Below are positions 54,559 through 64,000 of a DNA stretch of 64,000 bases, in pieces; the first letter of the stretch is position 1, and the number at the start of each line of letters is the position of its first letter. The notes below the pieces were generated by a model, which was not told the origin of the DNA, ran no database searches, and was given only the letters and a program-made list of their open reading frames with translations. The position numbers were made by a program, and so were the translations under genes. Source of the stretch: Nocardioides euryhalodurans (GTDB lineage: Bacteria; Actinomycetota; Actinomycetes; Propionibacteriales; Nocardioidaceae); assembly GCF_004564375.1 (NCBI RefSeq), contig NZ_CP038267.1:186001-250000 (forward strand), given 5' to 3'.

Positions 54559-55788
54559 ATGCGGATCGCACTGCTGTCCTACCGCAGCAAGCCGCACTGC
54601 GGCGGACAGGGCGTCTACGTCCGCCACCTCAGCCGGGAGCTGGTGGCGCTCGGCCACACCGTCGAGGTGTTCTCCGGCCAGCCCTACCCCGAGCTCGACG
54701 AGGGCGTGCTGCTCACGGAGGTGCCGAGCCTCGACCTCTATCGCGAGCCCGACCCGTTCCGGGTCCCGCGGCTGCGGGAGTTCCGCGACCGGGTCGACGT
54801 CGAGGAGTTCCTCACCATGTGCACGGCCGGGTTCCCGGAGCCGAAGACCTTCAGCACCCGGGTCGCGCGGCTGCTCGCCGACCGCGTGGACGACTTCGAC
54901 GTGGTGCACGACAACCAGGTGCTGGGTCACGGCATGGTCGACGTCGCCGAGCGGCTCCCGATGGTCACGACCATCCACCACCCGATCACCCACGACCGGC
55001 GGATCGACCTCCAGCAGGCGACGACCCGGAGGCAGCGGCTGACGCTGCGCCGTTGGTACGGGTTCCTGCGGATGCAGGGCAGGGTCGCCCGGCAGATGCG
55101 GTTCATCGTGACGCCGTCGGAGTCCTCGCGCCGGGACGCCGCACGTGACTTCGGCCTCGACCCGGCCCGGATGCGGGTGATCCAGCTCGGCGTCGAGGAG
55201 CGGTTCCGGCCGCCCACCGAGCCGCGGGTGCCGGGCCGGATCATGGCGATGGCCAGCGCCGACGCCCCCATGAAGGGGATCGCGACCCTGCTCGAGGCGT
55301 ACGCCAAGCTCCGCGTCGAGCGTGCCGGCCTCGAGCTGGTGCTGGTGAGCAAGCCGGTCGCGGGCGGACGGACCGAGCAGCTGATCGACCAGCTCGGCCT
55401 CGAGGGCTCGGTGCGCTTCGTCCACGGCCTCACCGACGACGAGCTGGTCGGGCTGATGGGCTCGGCCGAGGTCGCGTGCGTCCCGTCCCTGTACGAGGGC
55501 TTCAGCCTCCCGACCGCGGAGCTGATGGCCTGCGCGACGCCGCTGGTCGTGTCGCGCGCCGGCGCCATCCCCGAGGTGGTCGGCCCGGACGGCGAGTGCG
55601 CGGACCTGGTCGAGCCGGGCGACGTCGGCGAGCTCACCCACGCGCTGGGTGCGCTGCTCGACGACCCCGCGCGTCGGGCCCGGATGGGGGCGGCCGGGCG
55701 ACGTCGGGTCGAGGAGAGGTTCAGCTGGCGAGCCGCCGCGCAGGCGACGGCCGCCGCCTACGAGGAGGCGATCCGTGCTCACCGTTGA
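54559..55788 (+). CDS. Family 4 glycosyltransferase
   Basis: 409 residues with two Rossmann-like domains (GT-B fold). The C-terminal donor site has the E-x7-E motif in LYEGFSLPTAELMA. The N-terminal domain opens MRIALLSYRSKPHCGGQGVY. It adds a sugar from a nucleotide donor to an unknown acceptor. First of three genes with overlapping ends; a CATAAT -10 lies near 54512 and AAGGGG 9 bases before the ATG. Confidence 0.9.
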   Translation: MRIALLSYRSKPHCGGQGVYVRHLSRELVALGHTVEVFSGQPYPELDEGVLLTEVPSLDLYREPDPFRVPRLREFRDRVDVEEFLTMCTAGFPEPKTFSTRVARLLADRVDDFDVVHDNQVLGHGMVDVAERLPMVTTIHHPITHDRRIDLQQATTRRQRLTLRRWYGFLRMQGRVARQMRFIVTPSESSRRDAARDFGLDPARMRVIQLGVEERFRPPTEPRVPGRIMAMASADAPMKGIATLLEAYAKLRVERAGLELVLVSKPVAGGRTEQLIDQLGLEGSVRFVHGLTDDELVGLMGSAEVACVPSLYEGFSLPTAELMACATPLVVSRAGAIPEVVGPDGECADLVEPGDVGELTHALGALLDDPARRARMGAAGRRRVEERFSWRAAAQATAAAYEEAIRAHR

Positions 55789-56486
55789 CTTCGACCGGCT
55801 CGGGCTGCGCCCGGGCGACCGCGTGCTCGACCTCGGGTGCGGGGCGGGCCGCCACGCGTTCGAGATGTACCGACGCGGTGCCGACGTGATGGCCTTCGAC
55901 CAGGACGCCGACGAGCTCGCGGGCGTCCGCGACCTCTTCGTCGCGATGAAGGAGGCCGGTGAGGTGCCGGCGGGTGCGGAGGCCGACGTGAAGGAGGGCG
56001 ACGCGCTGGCGCTGCCCTTCGCCGACGGTGAGTTCGACCGCGTCGTCGCGGCCGAGATCCTGGAGCACGTCCCCGCCGACATCGCCGCGATCGAGGAGCT
56101 GGTGCGGGTCACCCGGCCCGGCGGCACGGTCGCCCTGACCGTCCCGCGCTGGCTGCCCGAGGCGATCAGCTGGAAGCTCTCCGACGAGTACCACGACGTC
56201 CCGGGCGGTCACATCCGGATCTACACCGACAAGGAGCTGGCCTCCAAGGCCGAGAACGCCGGTCTCGTGCTCGAGGGCCGCGACCACGTCCACGGGCTGC
56301 ACGCGCCGTACTGGTGGCTCAAGTGCGCGGTCGGCGTGACCAACGACCGCCACCCGCTCGTGCGGGCCTACCACCGGCTGCTCGTGTGGGAGATCATGGA
56401 GCAGCCGGCGGTGCTGCGCGCGGCCGGGCGGGTGCTCGACCCGCTCATCGGCAAGTCGCTGGTCCTCTACTTCCGCAAGCCGGTCG

Positions 56487-56497
<11 letters not shown>
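55775..56497 (+). CDS. Class I SAM-dependent methyltransferase
   Basis: 240 residues. SAM motif I is VLDLGCGAGRHAFEMYRRG, followed by AFDQD and the motif II/III region EILEHVPADIAAIEELVRV. The C-terminal half has several aromatics (YWWLKCAVG). The GTG overlaps the glycosyltransferase by 14 bases and is preceded by GAGGAGG 6 bases upstream inside that gene, so translation is coupled. It probably modifies the same product as its neighbours. Confidence 0.88.
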
Positions 56498-58277
<1,780 letters not shown>

Positions 58278-59282
58278 TCAGCCCGCGTCCTGGCTGCGTT
58301 CTCCCGGCATGGTGACGACGACGTTGCCGACCTTCCTGCCGGTGTCGACGTGGGCGTACGCCTCGCACAGCTGGTCGAAGGGGTAGGTCCGGTCGACCAC
58401 GGGGCGGTAGTCGCCGCGCGCCATGAGTTCGGCCAGGTGCGTGGCGAGGGCGGCGTCCTCGTGCGGCAAGGGGAAGCGCACGTGGCGCCGACCCAGCGCC
58501 CGCGCCAGCGGCCCGGCCGCGGCGAGCAGGACGTTCTGACCACCACGCCCCAGGTCCGACGACACGTAGCAGCCACCGCGTCGGAGCAGCCGACGGGCAG
58601 CGCCGAAGGAGCTGTGCCCGGTGGCGTCGAGGACCGCGTCGAAGCCGCCCCCGAGGTCGTCCCCGCGACCGCCGTCGAGCTCGACAACACGCGCCGCGCC
58701 CAGCCCGGTCAGCAGGTCCGGGCGTCCCGGGGGCAGCCGGTCGCACACCGCCGTCACCTCCACGCCCTCGGCGTGCAGCAGCTGCACGGCTGCCGTACCG
58801 ATCCCGCCCGTGGCTCCGACGACGACGGCCCGGTCACCCCTGCTGAGGCCGGTCACGCGGAGGAAGGCGTGGGCGTAGTGCGCCCCTTCCGTCCCCGGAG
58901 CCGCGTCGACCGGGTCCCACCCCTCGGGCACCGGGGCGACGAGGCCGTCGGCAGCGACGGCCACCAGCTCGGCATGCGCGCCGGGACGGCCGTCGACGAA
59001 GCCGAACACCCGGTCGCCGACGGCGTACGACGTGACGTCCTCGCCCACGCCCGCCACCACCCCCGCGTACTCCGACCCCAGCACGTGGACCCGCGGCCGC
59101 GGCCACCCGCAGACGGCACGGTTGATCCACGGCTGCCCGGACCGGTACGCGCAGTCGGTGCGGTTGACCGTCGTCGCGAGCACCCGCACCAGCAGCTCGC
59201 CCTTGCCGGGGACCGGCTCCGGGACGTCGGCGAGGTGGACGACGGCCGGACCGCCGTACCGCGTCCGGAGCGCTGCACGCAC
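58278..59282 (-). CDS. Zinc-independent-type alcohol dehydrogenase / quinone oxidoreductase
   Basis: 334 residues, MDR superfamily. GroES-like N-terminal domain (ELLVRVLATTVNRTDCAYRS; VLGSEYAGVVAGVGEDV) and a Rossmann domain with VVVGATGGIGTAAVQLL. The zinc-ligand pattern of classic ADHs is missing, which fits quinone oxidoreductase-like NADPH enzymes. GTG start with CATACT 6 bases upstream. The next gene encodes a paralogue in the same direction. Confidence 0.88.
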   Translation of the reverse strand: MRAALRTRYGGPAVVHLADVPEPVPGKGELLVRVLATTVNRTDCAYRSGQPWINRAVCGWPRPRVHVLGSEYAGVVAGVGEDVTSYAVGDRVFGFVDGRPGAHAELVAVAADGLVAPVPEGWDPVDAAPGTEGAHYAHAFLRVTGLSRGDRAVVVGATGGIGTAAVQLLHAEGVEVTAVCDRLPPGRPDLLTGLGAARVVELDGGRGDDLGGGFDAVLDATGHSSFGAARRLLRRGGCYVSSDLGRGGQNVLLAAAGPLARALGRRHVRFPLPHEDAALATHLAELMARGDYRPVVDRTYPFDQLCEAYAHVDTGRKVGNVVVTMPGERSQDAG

Positions 59283-59320
59283 CGGTCCAGTATGCCCACC
59301 GCGGGGCGAGCGTGGTTCCC

Positions 59321-60253
59321 TCAGACGCGGACGGCGATCTTGCCGCCGGGGTGGCCCTCCTGGGAGAGCAGGTGGGCGTCGGCGATCTCGTCGAGGTCGA
59401 AGGTCCGGGCCAGGGTGACCCGCAGCCTGCCCTCGTCGGCGAGGCGGCCGAGCTCGTCGAGGTGGTCACGCTCGGGGCGTACGAAGACGTAACGCCCACC
59501 CAGGCCGAGGACCGTCTCCGGGTCGATGATCGAGGCGATCCGGCGGGGGTCGTGGACCTGCTCCGGGGCGTCGGCGAGCGCGTCGCCCCCGATCAGGTCG
59601 AGCACCGCGTCGACCCGGCCGCCGTGCTCGGCCAGCTGCTTGCTCACCGGCCCGGCCGCGTGGTCGAGGACCGTGGTGGCGCCCAGCGAGCGGACCAGGT
59701 CGTGGTTGGCGGGCGACGCGGTGCCGATCACCTCGGCACCCAGGGCGGTGGCGATCTGGACGGCGAGCTGACCGACCCCGCCCGAGGCGGCGTGGACCAG
59801 GACGCGGTCGCCCTCGCCGACCTGCAGCGCCTCGGTGAGCGACTGCCAGGCGGTGAGACCCGCGAGCGGGACGGCCGCTGCTTCCTCGAAGGAGAGCGAC
59901 GCCGGCTTGCGGGTGACCGTGCGCTCGGGAGCGGGCACCAGCTCGGCGGCGGTGCCGTGGGCCACGTCGTCACGTCGGACGTAGCCCCAGACCTCGTCGC
60001 CCGGCTGCACGCCGGTCACGACCGCCGGGCCGACGGCCTCGACGACTCCGGCGACGTCCCAGCCGGGGATGATCGGCAGGTGGTGCGGGTAGGCGCCCTG
60101 GAGGTAGCCCTCGCGGATCTTCCAGTCCACCGGGTTCACGCTCGTGGCCTTCACCCGGACGAGCACCGTGTCCGGGCCGACGGGCGGGTCGGGGACCTCG
60201 CCCACGGTGAGCACCTCGGGACCGCCGTACTGGTCGTAGCTGGCTGCACGCAC
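59321..60253 (-). CDS. NADP-dependent oxidoreductase (quinone oxidoreductase-like)
   Basis: 310 residues, MDR superfamily. VRVKATSVNPVDWKIREGYL, IIPGWDVAGVVEAVGPAV and the NADPH loop VLVHAASGGVGQLAVQIA are typical of the AdhP/zeta-crystallin group without zinc. It reduces activated double bonds or quinones. The GTG at 60253 reads VRAASYDQYGGPEVL. It is upstream of the paralogue at 58278 with 38 bases between them. Confidence 0.88.
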   Translation of the reverse strand: MRAASYDQYGGPEVLTVGEVPDPPVGPDTVLVRVKATSVNPVDWKIREGYLQGAYPHHLPIIPGWDVAGVVEAVGPAVVTGVQPGDEVWGYVRRDDVAHGTAAELVPAPERTVTRKPASLSFEEAAAVPLAGLTAWQSLTEALQVGEGDRVLVHAASGGVGQLAVQIATALGAEVIGTASPANHDLVRSLGATTVLDHAAGPVSKQLAEHGGRVDAVLDLIGGDALADAPEQVHDPRRIASIIDPETVLGLGGRYVFVRPERDHLDELGRLADEGRLRVTLARTFDLDEIADAHLLSQEGHPGGKIAVRV

Positions 60254-60392
60254 TGTTCGTCGTCCTCCTGCGGGTCGGGGGGCACGCGGGATCCCCCGCG
60301 CACGTCCGGTCCCAACACCACGGGCGCCCGAGGTGTTCCGCAGCGGGCCGATGTCGGTGGCGGTCGTCGCCGGGACAGGTGAAGATGCGGAC

Positions 60393-60770
60393 ATGGCTTC
60401 TCGGACATCGAACTTCTGCATCGACGCCCACGACCCCTACGCCCAGACGATCTGGTGGGCCCAGGTGCTCGACGACTTCGTCTACGACGGCGAGGACGAG
60501 CCGGGTGACGACGAGTGCGGTCTCGTCGGCCCCGACGACCGCGCCCTGCTCTTCCTCAAGGTGCCCGAGCCCAAGACGGTCAAGAACCGGATGCACCTGT
60601 GCATCCGGCCCACCGACCGCAGCCGCGACGAGGAGGTCGAGCGGATCCTCGGCCTCGGCGCGACGCTCGAGGCCGACCACCGCGACGGGCCCGACAGGGG
60701 CTGGGCCGTGCTGGCCGATCCCGAGGGCAACGAGTTCTGCGTCCTGACTCCCCACCGCAAGGGAGCCTGA
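60393..60770 (+). CDS. VOC (glyoxalase-like) family protein
   Basis: 125 residues. FCIDAHDPYAQTIWWAQVLDD and HLCIRPTDRSRDEEVERILG with [15 protein letters not shown] match the same glyoxalase_6 subgroup as 50755. Substrate unknown. GAAGAT lies 6 bases before the ATG, a possible leaderless -10. The DinB gene starts 3 bases after its stop. Confidence 0.85.
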   Translation: MASRTSNFCIDAHDPYAQTIWWAQVLDDFVYDGEDEPGDDECGLVGPDDRALLFLKVPEPKTVKNRMHLCIRPTDRSRDEEVERILGLGATLEADHRDGPDRGWAVLADPEGNEFCVLTPHRKGA

Positions 60771-60772
60771 CC

Positions 60773-61351
60773 GTGCCCGAGGGACAGAAGGAGATCCTGG
60801 TCCGCTACCTCCAGACCGCCCGCGAGGCGCTGCTCTGGAAGCTCGAGGACGCGAGCGACTACGACGTACGCCGTCCGCTCACCCCCACCGGCACCAACCT
60901 GCTCGGCCTCGTCAAGCACCTCGCCTACGTCGAGCTCGGCTACTTCGTGTCGAGCTTCGGCCGGGAGCTCCCCGTGCCCTCGCCGTTCGACGACGAGGAC
61001 GCCGAGCACAACGAGGACATGTGGGCCACGCCCGAGGAGTCCCGTGAGGGCGTCATCGGCCTCTACCACCTGGCCTGGGAGGAGGCGGCCCGCACCTTCG
61101 ACGCCCTCGGGATCGACAGCGAGGGACGAGTGCCCTGGTGGCCGGTCGAGCGCAACCGGGTGACCCTCGGCCTGCTGCTGGTCCACGTCGTCGCCGAGAC
61201 CAACCGCCACGCCGGTCACGCCGACATCGTCCGCGAGACGATCGACGGTGCCGCCGGGCTCCGGGACGGCGTCACCAACCTGCCCGGCGACGACTACGAC
61301 TGGGCGGGCCACGTCGCCCGGGTCGAGGAGGCGGCTCAGCGCTTCCGCTGA
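60773..61351 (+). CDS. DinB family protein (DUF664)
   Basis: 192 residues from a GTG. DUF664 pattern: ALLWKLEDASDYDVRRPLTP, NLLGLVKHLAYVELGYF (first His) and VVAETNRHAGHADIVRETID (His pair). These three histidines bind the metal of the DinB fold; several relatives are mycothiol-dependent transferases or isomerases. It is co-transcribed with the VOC gene. A closely similar DinB protein is encoded at 62619. Confidence 0.87.
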   Translation: MPEGQKEILVRYLQTAREALLWKLEDASDYDVRRPLTPTGTNLLGLVKHLAYVELGYFVSSFGRELPVPSPFDDEDAEHNEDMWATPEESREGVIGLYHLAWEEAARTFDALGIDSEGRVPWWPVERNRVTLGLLLVHVVAETNRHAGHADIVRETIDGAAGLRDGVTNLPGDDYDWAGHVARVEEAAQRFR

Positions 61352-61402
61352 GCCGCCGGAAACCGGGTGACCCCTGCTCGCCGGGCGTCTAGCGTCGGGA
61401 GC

Positions 61403-61954
61403 ATGCGGGTGACCTTCACGAGGGTCGACGACCACCGGTACACCGTCGCCATCGACCGGGAGCACGGCGCGCCCCTGGTGTCGCGGTTCGCACCCGGCTT
61501 CGACGACCTGATGCCGCACGACCTCGCGCACTACCTCGTCGAGGAGCACTTCGGGATCGAGCTCGGCGTCTGGGGGCAGCTCGCGGCCGGCGGGGGAGGG
61601 ATCTTCGCCCCCGCTCCCGAGGACAACACGCTGCGGCACCGGCGCCGGGCCCAGCGGGTGGCGTCGATGGGTCATGCCGACATGGTCCGGTCGGAGCGCC
61701 TGGTGGCCCTCACCGTCGCAACCTGGGAGCGTTCCGTCGGGCGGGTGAAGCAGCAGACGACCGCCGCGCCGGTGGCCGCGGACCCGGACGCGCTGCGCGG
61801 TGCCGTACGTCGGCTGGACGAGGTCGCCGGCCGGTGGCGGACGCTGCCGCACGGCGGGTCGCTGGCCTTCGACTGGCCGGGCCGCCTGACGCTCGACGTC
61901 TCGAAGACGCACCGGGGCCGGGCGGGGGAGCGGGCCGGTCGTCGCGTGCGGTGA
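61403..61954 (+). CDS. Conserved-type hypothetical protein
   Basis: 183 residues, no known function. The N-terminal part (VTFTRVDDHRYTVAIDREHG; MPHDLAHYLVEEHFGIELGV) is well ordered, with a His-Asp-His cluster; a central linker RHRRRAQRVASMGHADM is followed by helices, and the tail is basic. Similar proteins are common in actinomycetes. TAGCGT 7 bases before the ATG supports the start and a leaderless mRNA. Confidence 0.75.
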   Translation: MRVTFTRVDDHRYTVAIDREHGAPLVSRFAPGFDDLMPHDLAHYLVEEHFGIELGVWGQLAAGGGGIFAPAPEDNTLRHRRRAQRVASMGHADMVRSERLVALTVATWERSVGRVKQQTTAAPVAADPDALRGAVRRLDEVAGRWRTLPHGGSLAFDWPGRLTLDVSKTHRGRAGERAGRRVR

Positions 61955-62002
61955 GCCGACCGCTCCGAGCCGGCCCTTGCCTGCGTGACAGACTGGGCGA
62001 TC

Positions 62003-62593
62003 ATGCAGGAGAGCGGTGACCAGCGCGAGGCGGACGACTTCGAGCTGCGGCCCGGCGAGATGGTGCACCTCAGCCACGAACCGGGTTCCGACGCTGCGGC
62101 ACTGCGCTTCCGCGACGTGCTCGGTCGCTTCGCGACGGGGCTGACGGTCGTCAGCGCCACGGGTGAGGACGGGCCGGTCGGGATGACCGTGCAGGGCTTC
62201 CTGTCCCTCTCGCTGGAACCCCCGCTCGTGCTGGTGTCGATGGCGCGCACCTCCCGTGCGTGGCCGGTGATCGAGCGGGCCGGGACCTTCTGCGTCACCA
62301 TCCTCGCAGCCGACCAGCAGTGGCTCGCCGAGCTCATGGCCACCCGCGGGGCGGACAAGTTCCGCGACCTGGCGTGGACACCGTCGCCGGCCACCGGCTC
62401 GCCGCTGCTCCCCGGCGGCCTCGGCCACGTCGACTGCCGCGTCGAGGCGGTCCACGACGGCGGTGACCACCTGCTGGTCGTCGGGCGTGTGCTCGACCTC
62501 TCCGCCACCGGCGACGGCGAGGCGTTGCTCTACCACCGGGGCCGCTACGGCGCGACCGTCACCCGGCCCGGGGACGGCCCACGGACCGGTTGA
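62003..62593 (+). CDS. Flavin reductase family protein
   Basis: 196 residues. The FMN-binding split-barrel core is VLGRFATGLTVVSATGEDGP, VGMTVQGFLSLSLEPPLVLV and a GTFCVTILAADQQWLAE helix. It reduces FMN or FAD with NAD(P)H, usually for a partner monooxygenase, which is not present nearby. CAGACT lies 8 bases before the ATG. An extra 35-residue N-terminal extension precedes the core. Confidence 0.88.
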   Translation: MQESGDQREADDFELRPGEMVHLSHEPGSDAAALRFRDVLGRFATGLTVVSATGEDGPVGMTVQGFLSLSLEPPLVLVSMARTSRAWPVIERAGTFCVTILAADQQWLAELMATRGADKFRDLAWTPSPATGSPLLPGGLGHVDCRVEAVHDGGDHLLVVGRVLDLSATGDGEALLYHRGRYGATVTRPGDGPRTG

Positions 62594-62618
62594 CCGGGGC
62601 GTCCCGGGTCGCAAGGGT

Positions 62619-63134
62619 GTGCCCGTGCCTGCACGCCGAGAACGTCCCGCCTTCGACGCCGACGACCGCACCTCGCTGCTCGGGTGGTACGACCTGCAGC
62701 GTGGGATCGTCACCCTCAAGTGCGAGGGACTCTCCGACGAGGACGCCCACCGGTCGGTGATCCCGACCTCCCCGTTGATGACCGTCGCGGGCATCGTGGG
62801 CCACCTCACCTGGGCCGAGCAGCTGTGGTTCGAGCACGCCTTCCTCGGGCGTGAGCCCGAGGGACCGGGCTGGGACGACGTCGAGGACTCCGAGTTCCTG
62901 GTCCAGGACCGTTCGCTCGACGAGCTGCTGGCGGCGTACGACGAGCAGTGCCGTCGCAGCGACGACGTCATCGCCTCCCACTCGCTGTCGGACACCGGCG
63001 TGGGGACCGCCTTCCCGGCCGCGGGGGCGACGCTGGGCTGGATGCTGGTCCACATGCTCGAGGAGACCGCCCGCCACGCGGGCCACCTCGACCTGGTGCG
63101 CGAGCTCCTCGACGGCGAGACCGGCTACTACTGA
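62619..63134 (+). CDS. DinB family protein (DUF664)
   Basis: 171 residues from GTG 62619 (GTG 62625 is equally possible). DUF664 pattern with IVGHLTWAEQLWFEHAFLG and MLEETARHAGHLDLVRELLD, the latter close to the same motif at 60773. Metal-binding four-helix fold; likely a thiol-dependent transferase or a protein of unknown role. The cytochrome gene follows 5 bases after the stop. Confidence 0.85.
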   Translation: MPVPARRERPAFDADDRTSLLGWYDLQRGIVTLKCEGLSDEDAHRSVIPTSPLMTVAGIVGHLTWAEQLWFEHAFLGREPEGPGWDDVEDSEFLVQDRSLDELLAAYDEQCRRSDDVIASHSLSDTGVGTAFPAAGATLGWMLVHMLEETARHAGHLDLVRELLDGETGYY

Positions 63135-63139
63135 CCGGC

Positions 63140-63673
63140 ATGGGGGCACGCAACGGACCGGACGGCTACGGCTGGGTCGGCAAGGGGCTGCACTGGCTGA
63201 CGGTGCTGGCCCTGACCGCCCAGCTCACGGTCGGCTGGCTGATGGAGGCCGACGACTCGGGGAGCGGCCGCGGCCGAGGCCGCGGCCGCAGCGGGGAGAG
63301 CGGTCGTGGTCGGGGCCGTGGCGGCGAGGACTCCTCCTACCTCGACGACCCCGAGACCCTCGTCAGGGTCCACGTGGTGATCGGGGTGACGATCCTGCTG
63401 CTCGCCGTCGCCCGCGTCGTCTGGCGCCGGGTCGCCGGGCTCCCGCCCTGGTCGGAGCACCTCTCCGAGGGACAGCGACGCCTCGCCCACTGGACCGAGC
63501 GGGTGCTGCTGGTGCTGCTCTTCCTGATGCCGGCGACCGGGCTGCTGCTCGTCGGGGTCGGCGACGACGACGTGCTGCCCCTCCACGTCGCGACCCACCT
63601 GGCGTTCTTCGCGGCGCTCGCCGCCCACCTGTTCCTGACGCTGCGCCCGAGGATCCTGCGCCGGATGCTCTGA
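63140..63673 (+). CDS. Cytochrome b561-like membrane protein with Arg-Gly-rich loop
   Basis: 177 residues with four transmembrane helices. Heme-ligand histidines are suggested by GKGLHWLTVLAL, LVRVHVVIGVTIL, RLAHWTERVLLVL and the HVATHLAFFAALAAHLF helix. Between helices 1 and 2 there is a loop of RG repeats (SGRGRGRGRSGE, SGRGRGRGGEDSS) not usual in the family. It probably passes electrons between quinol and a periplasmic partner. It follows the DinB gene by 5 bases. Confidence 0.85.
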   Translation: MGARNGPDGYGWVGKGLHWLTVLALTAQLTVGWLMEADDSGSGRGRGRGRSGESGRGRGRGGEDSSYLDDPETLVRVHVVIGVTILLLAVARVVWRRVAGLPPWSEHLSEGQRRLAHWTERVLLVLLFLMPATGLLLVGVGDDDVLPLHVATHLAFFAALAAHLFLTLRPRILRRML

Positions 63674-64000
63674 TCAGCCGCGGGCCGCGTACAGCCAGGC
63701 GCACTGGTACGGCGCCAGCCGGACCGCCCCGTCGCGGAGCTCCGGACGAGCACCGGTGATCGCGTCGGTGAGGCGGGGGGAGTGCAGGCCCAGCCAGTGG
63801 AGGACGTCGTCGGCGACCCAGCGCTCCTCGTCCGTGACGTTGGCGGCGAGCAGCAGCGGCCCCTCCGGCGCCCGGCGCACGACGAGGAGCACGCCCGGGT
63901 CGCGGGGATCCCAGGTCTCGGTCGGGTGAGCCGCGTGCAGGTGGGGGAGCGCGGCGCGGGTGCGCAGCAGGTGGCGGACGCCGGCCGCGACGGGCTCGGC
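63674..64000 (-). CDS. GH13 (amylosucrase-like) enzyme, C-terminal fragment (cut by window edge)
   Basis: 109 C-terminal residues are visible. The sequence RTRAALPHLHAA, then WDPRDPGVLLVVRRAPEGPL and a beta-sandwich ending LRDGAVRLAPYQCAWL fit the C-terminal domain of alpha-amylase-family enzymes, closest in style to amylosucrase/sucrose-acting GH13. The catalytic barrel lies to the right of the window. The stop codon directly follows the convergent cytochrome gene. Confidence 0.7.
   Translation of the reverse strand, partial: AEPVAAGVRHLLRTRAALPHLHAAHPTETWDPRDPGVLLVVRRAPEGPLLLAANVTDEERWVADDVLHWLGLHSPRLTDAITGARPELRDGAVRLAPYQCAWLYAARG

Noticed and set aside
63270-63340. Frameshift in the cytochrome gene at the GRGR repeats
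   Set aside because: The frame is continuous and helices 1-4 with histidines are on both sides in the same frame.

Overview
This is a gene-dense, GC-rich chromosomal segment (roughly 70% GC, many GTG starts, 4-base ATGA/GTGA gene overlaps) from an actinomycete. The gene content and order (HtdX/FabG4/FadA2-type block, LigB-type DNA ligase, PAC2 protein, DUF1707 protein, many proteins of Nocardioidaceae type) suggest Nocardioides or a close relative. About 70 protein genes are called. I see no rRNA, tRNA, CRISPR array or transposase. No stretch longer than 300 bases lacks a gene. The first gene (P-loop kinase) and the last gene (GH13/amylosucrase-like) are cut by the window edges.

Layout. 1-3.6 kb: leftward genes, including a five-gene chain with 4-base overlaps (GNAT, hemerythrin, winged-helix-like protein, small protein, P-loop kinase). 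3.7-9.0 kb: aconitase, a TauE/SafE exporter and a DbpA-type DEAD-box helicase. 9.0-10.6 kb: a lower-GC insertion with a TIR-domain protein and a partner of unknown function, bounded by an 11/12-base direct repeat at the stop codons of the neighbouring genes; this is the best candidate for an undescribed (probably anti-phage) system. 10.6-23.3 kb: a peptide-use region with an M20 hydrolase, oligopeptidase B, a complete dipeptide-type ABC transporter, a CocE-like hydrolase and a P1 (DmpA-like) aminopeptidase. 23.3-30.7 kb: a histone-deacetylase-like enzyme, a thiamine-binding-family protein, YjbQ, an SOS-box gene, an unusual SDR, a tandem Nudix protein, a PCD-VOC fusion and dxs. 30.7-38.6 kb: a TetR with two palindromic operators facing a homocysteine methyltransferase, a PAC2 protein, TesB, an M23 peptidase with FG-GAP-like repeats, an epimerase and a secreted X-Pro peptidase. 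38.7-43.3 kb: MaoC, long FabG, thiolase and a TetR (lipid metabolism). 43.3-50.7 kb: LigB, KynA, AlkA-like glycosylase, a phospholipase-D-fold synthase and UvrB. 50.7-54.5 kb: VOC, hemerythrin, ion channel, DUF1707 and an FNR-type reductase. 54.5-58.2 kb: glycosyltransferase, methyltransferase and (alpha/alpha)6-fold protein with overlapping frames, facing a second methyltransferase. 58.2-64 kb: two zinc-free-type alcohol dehydrogenase relatives, VOC, two DinB proteins, a flavin reductase and a cytochrome b561-like protein.

Two general features stand out. First, more than 20 genes have a TANNNT (or close) -10 hexamer 6-8 bases before the start codon, which implies leaderless mRNAs and was used to choose starts. 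Second, several intergenic spaces hold long inverted repeats, the largest about 110 bases at 51474-51583. One exact mycobacterial-type SOS box (TCGAAC-N4-GTTCGA) lies in front of an uncharacterised 128-residue gene at 26107.
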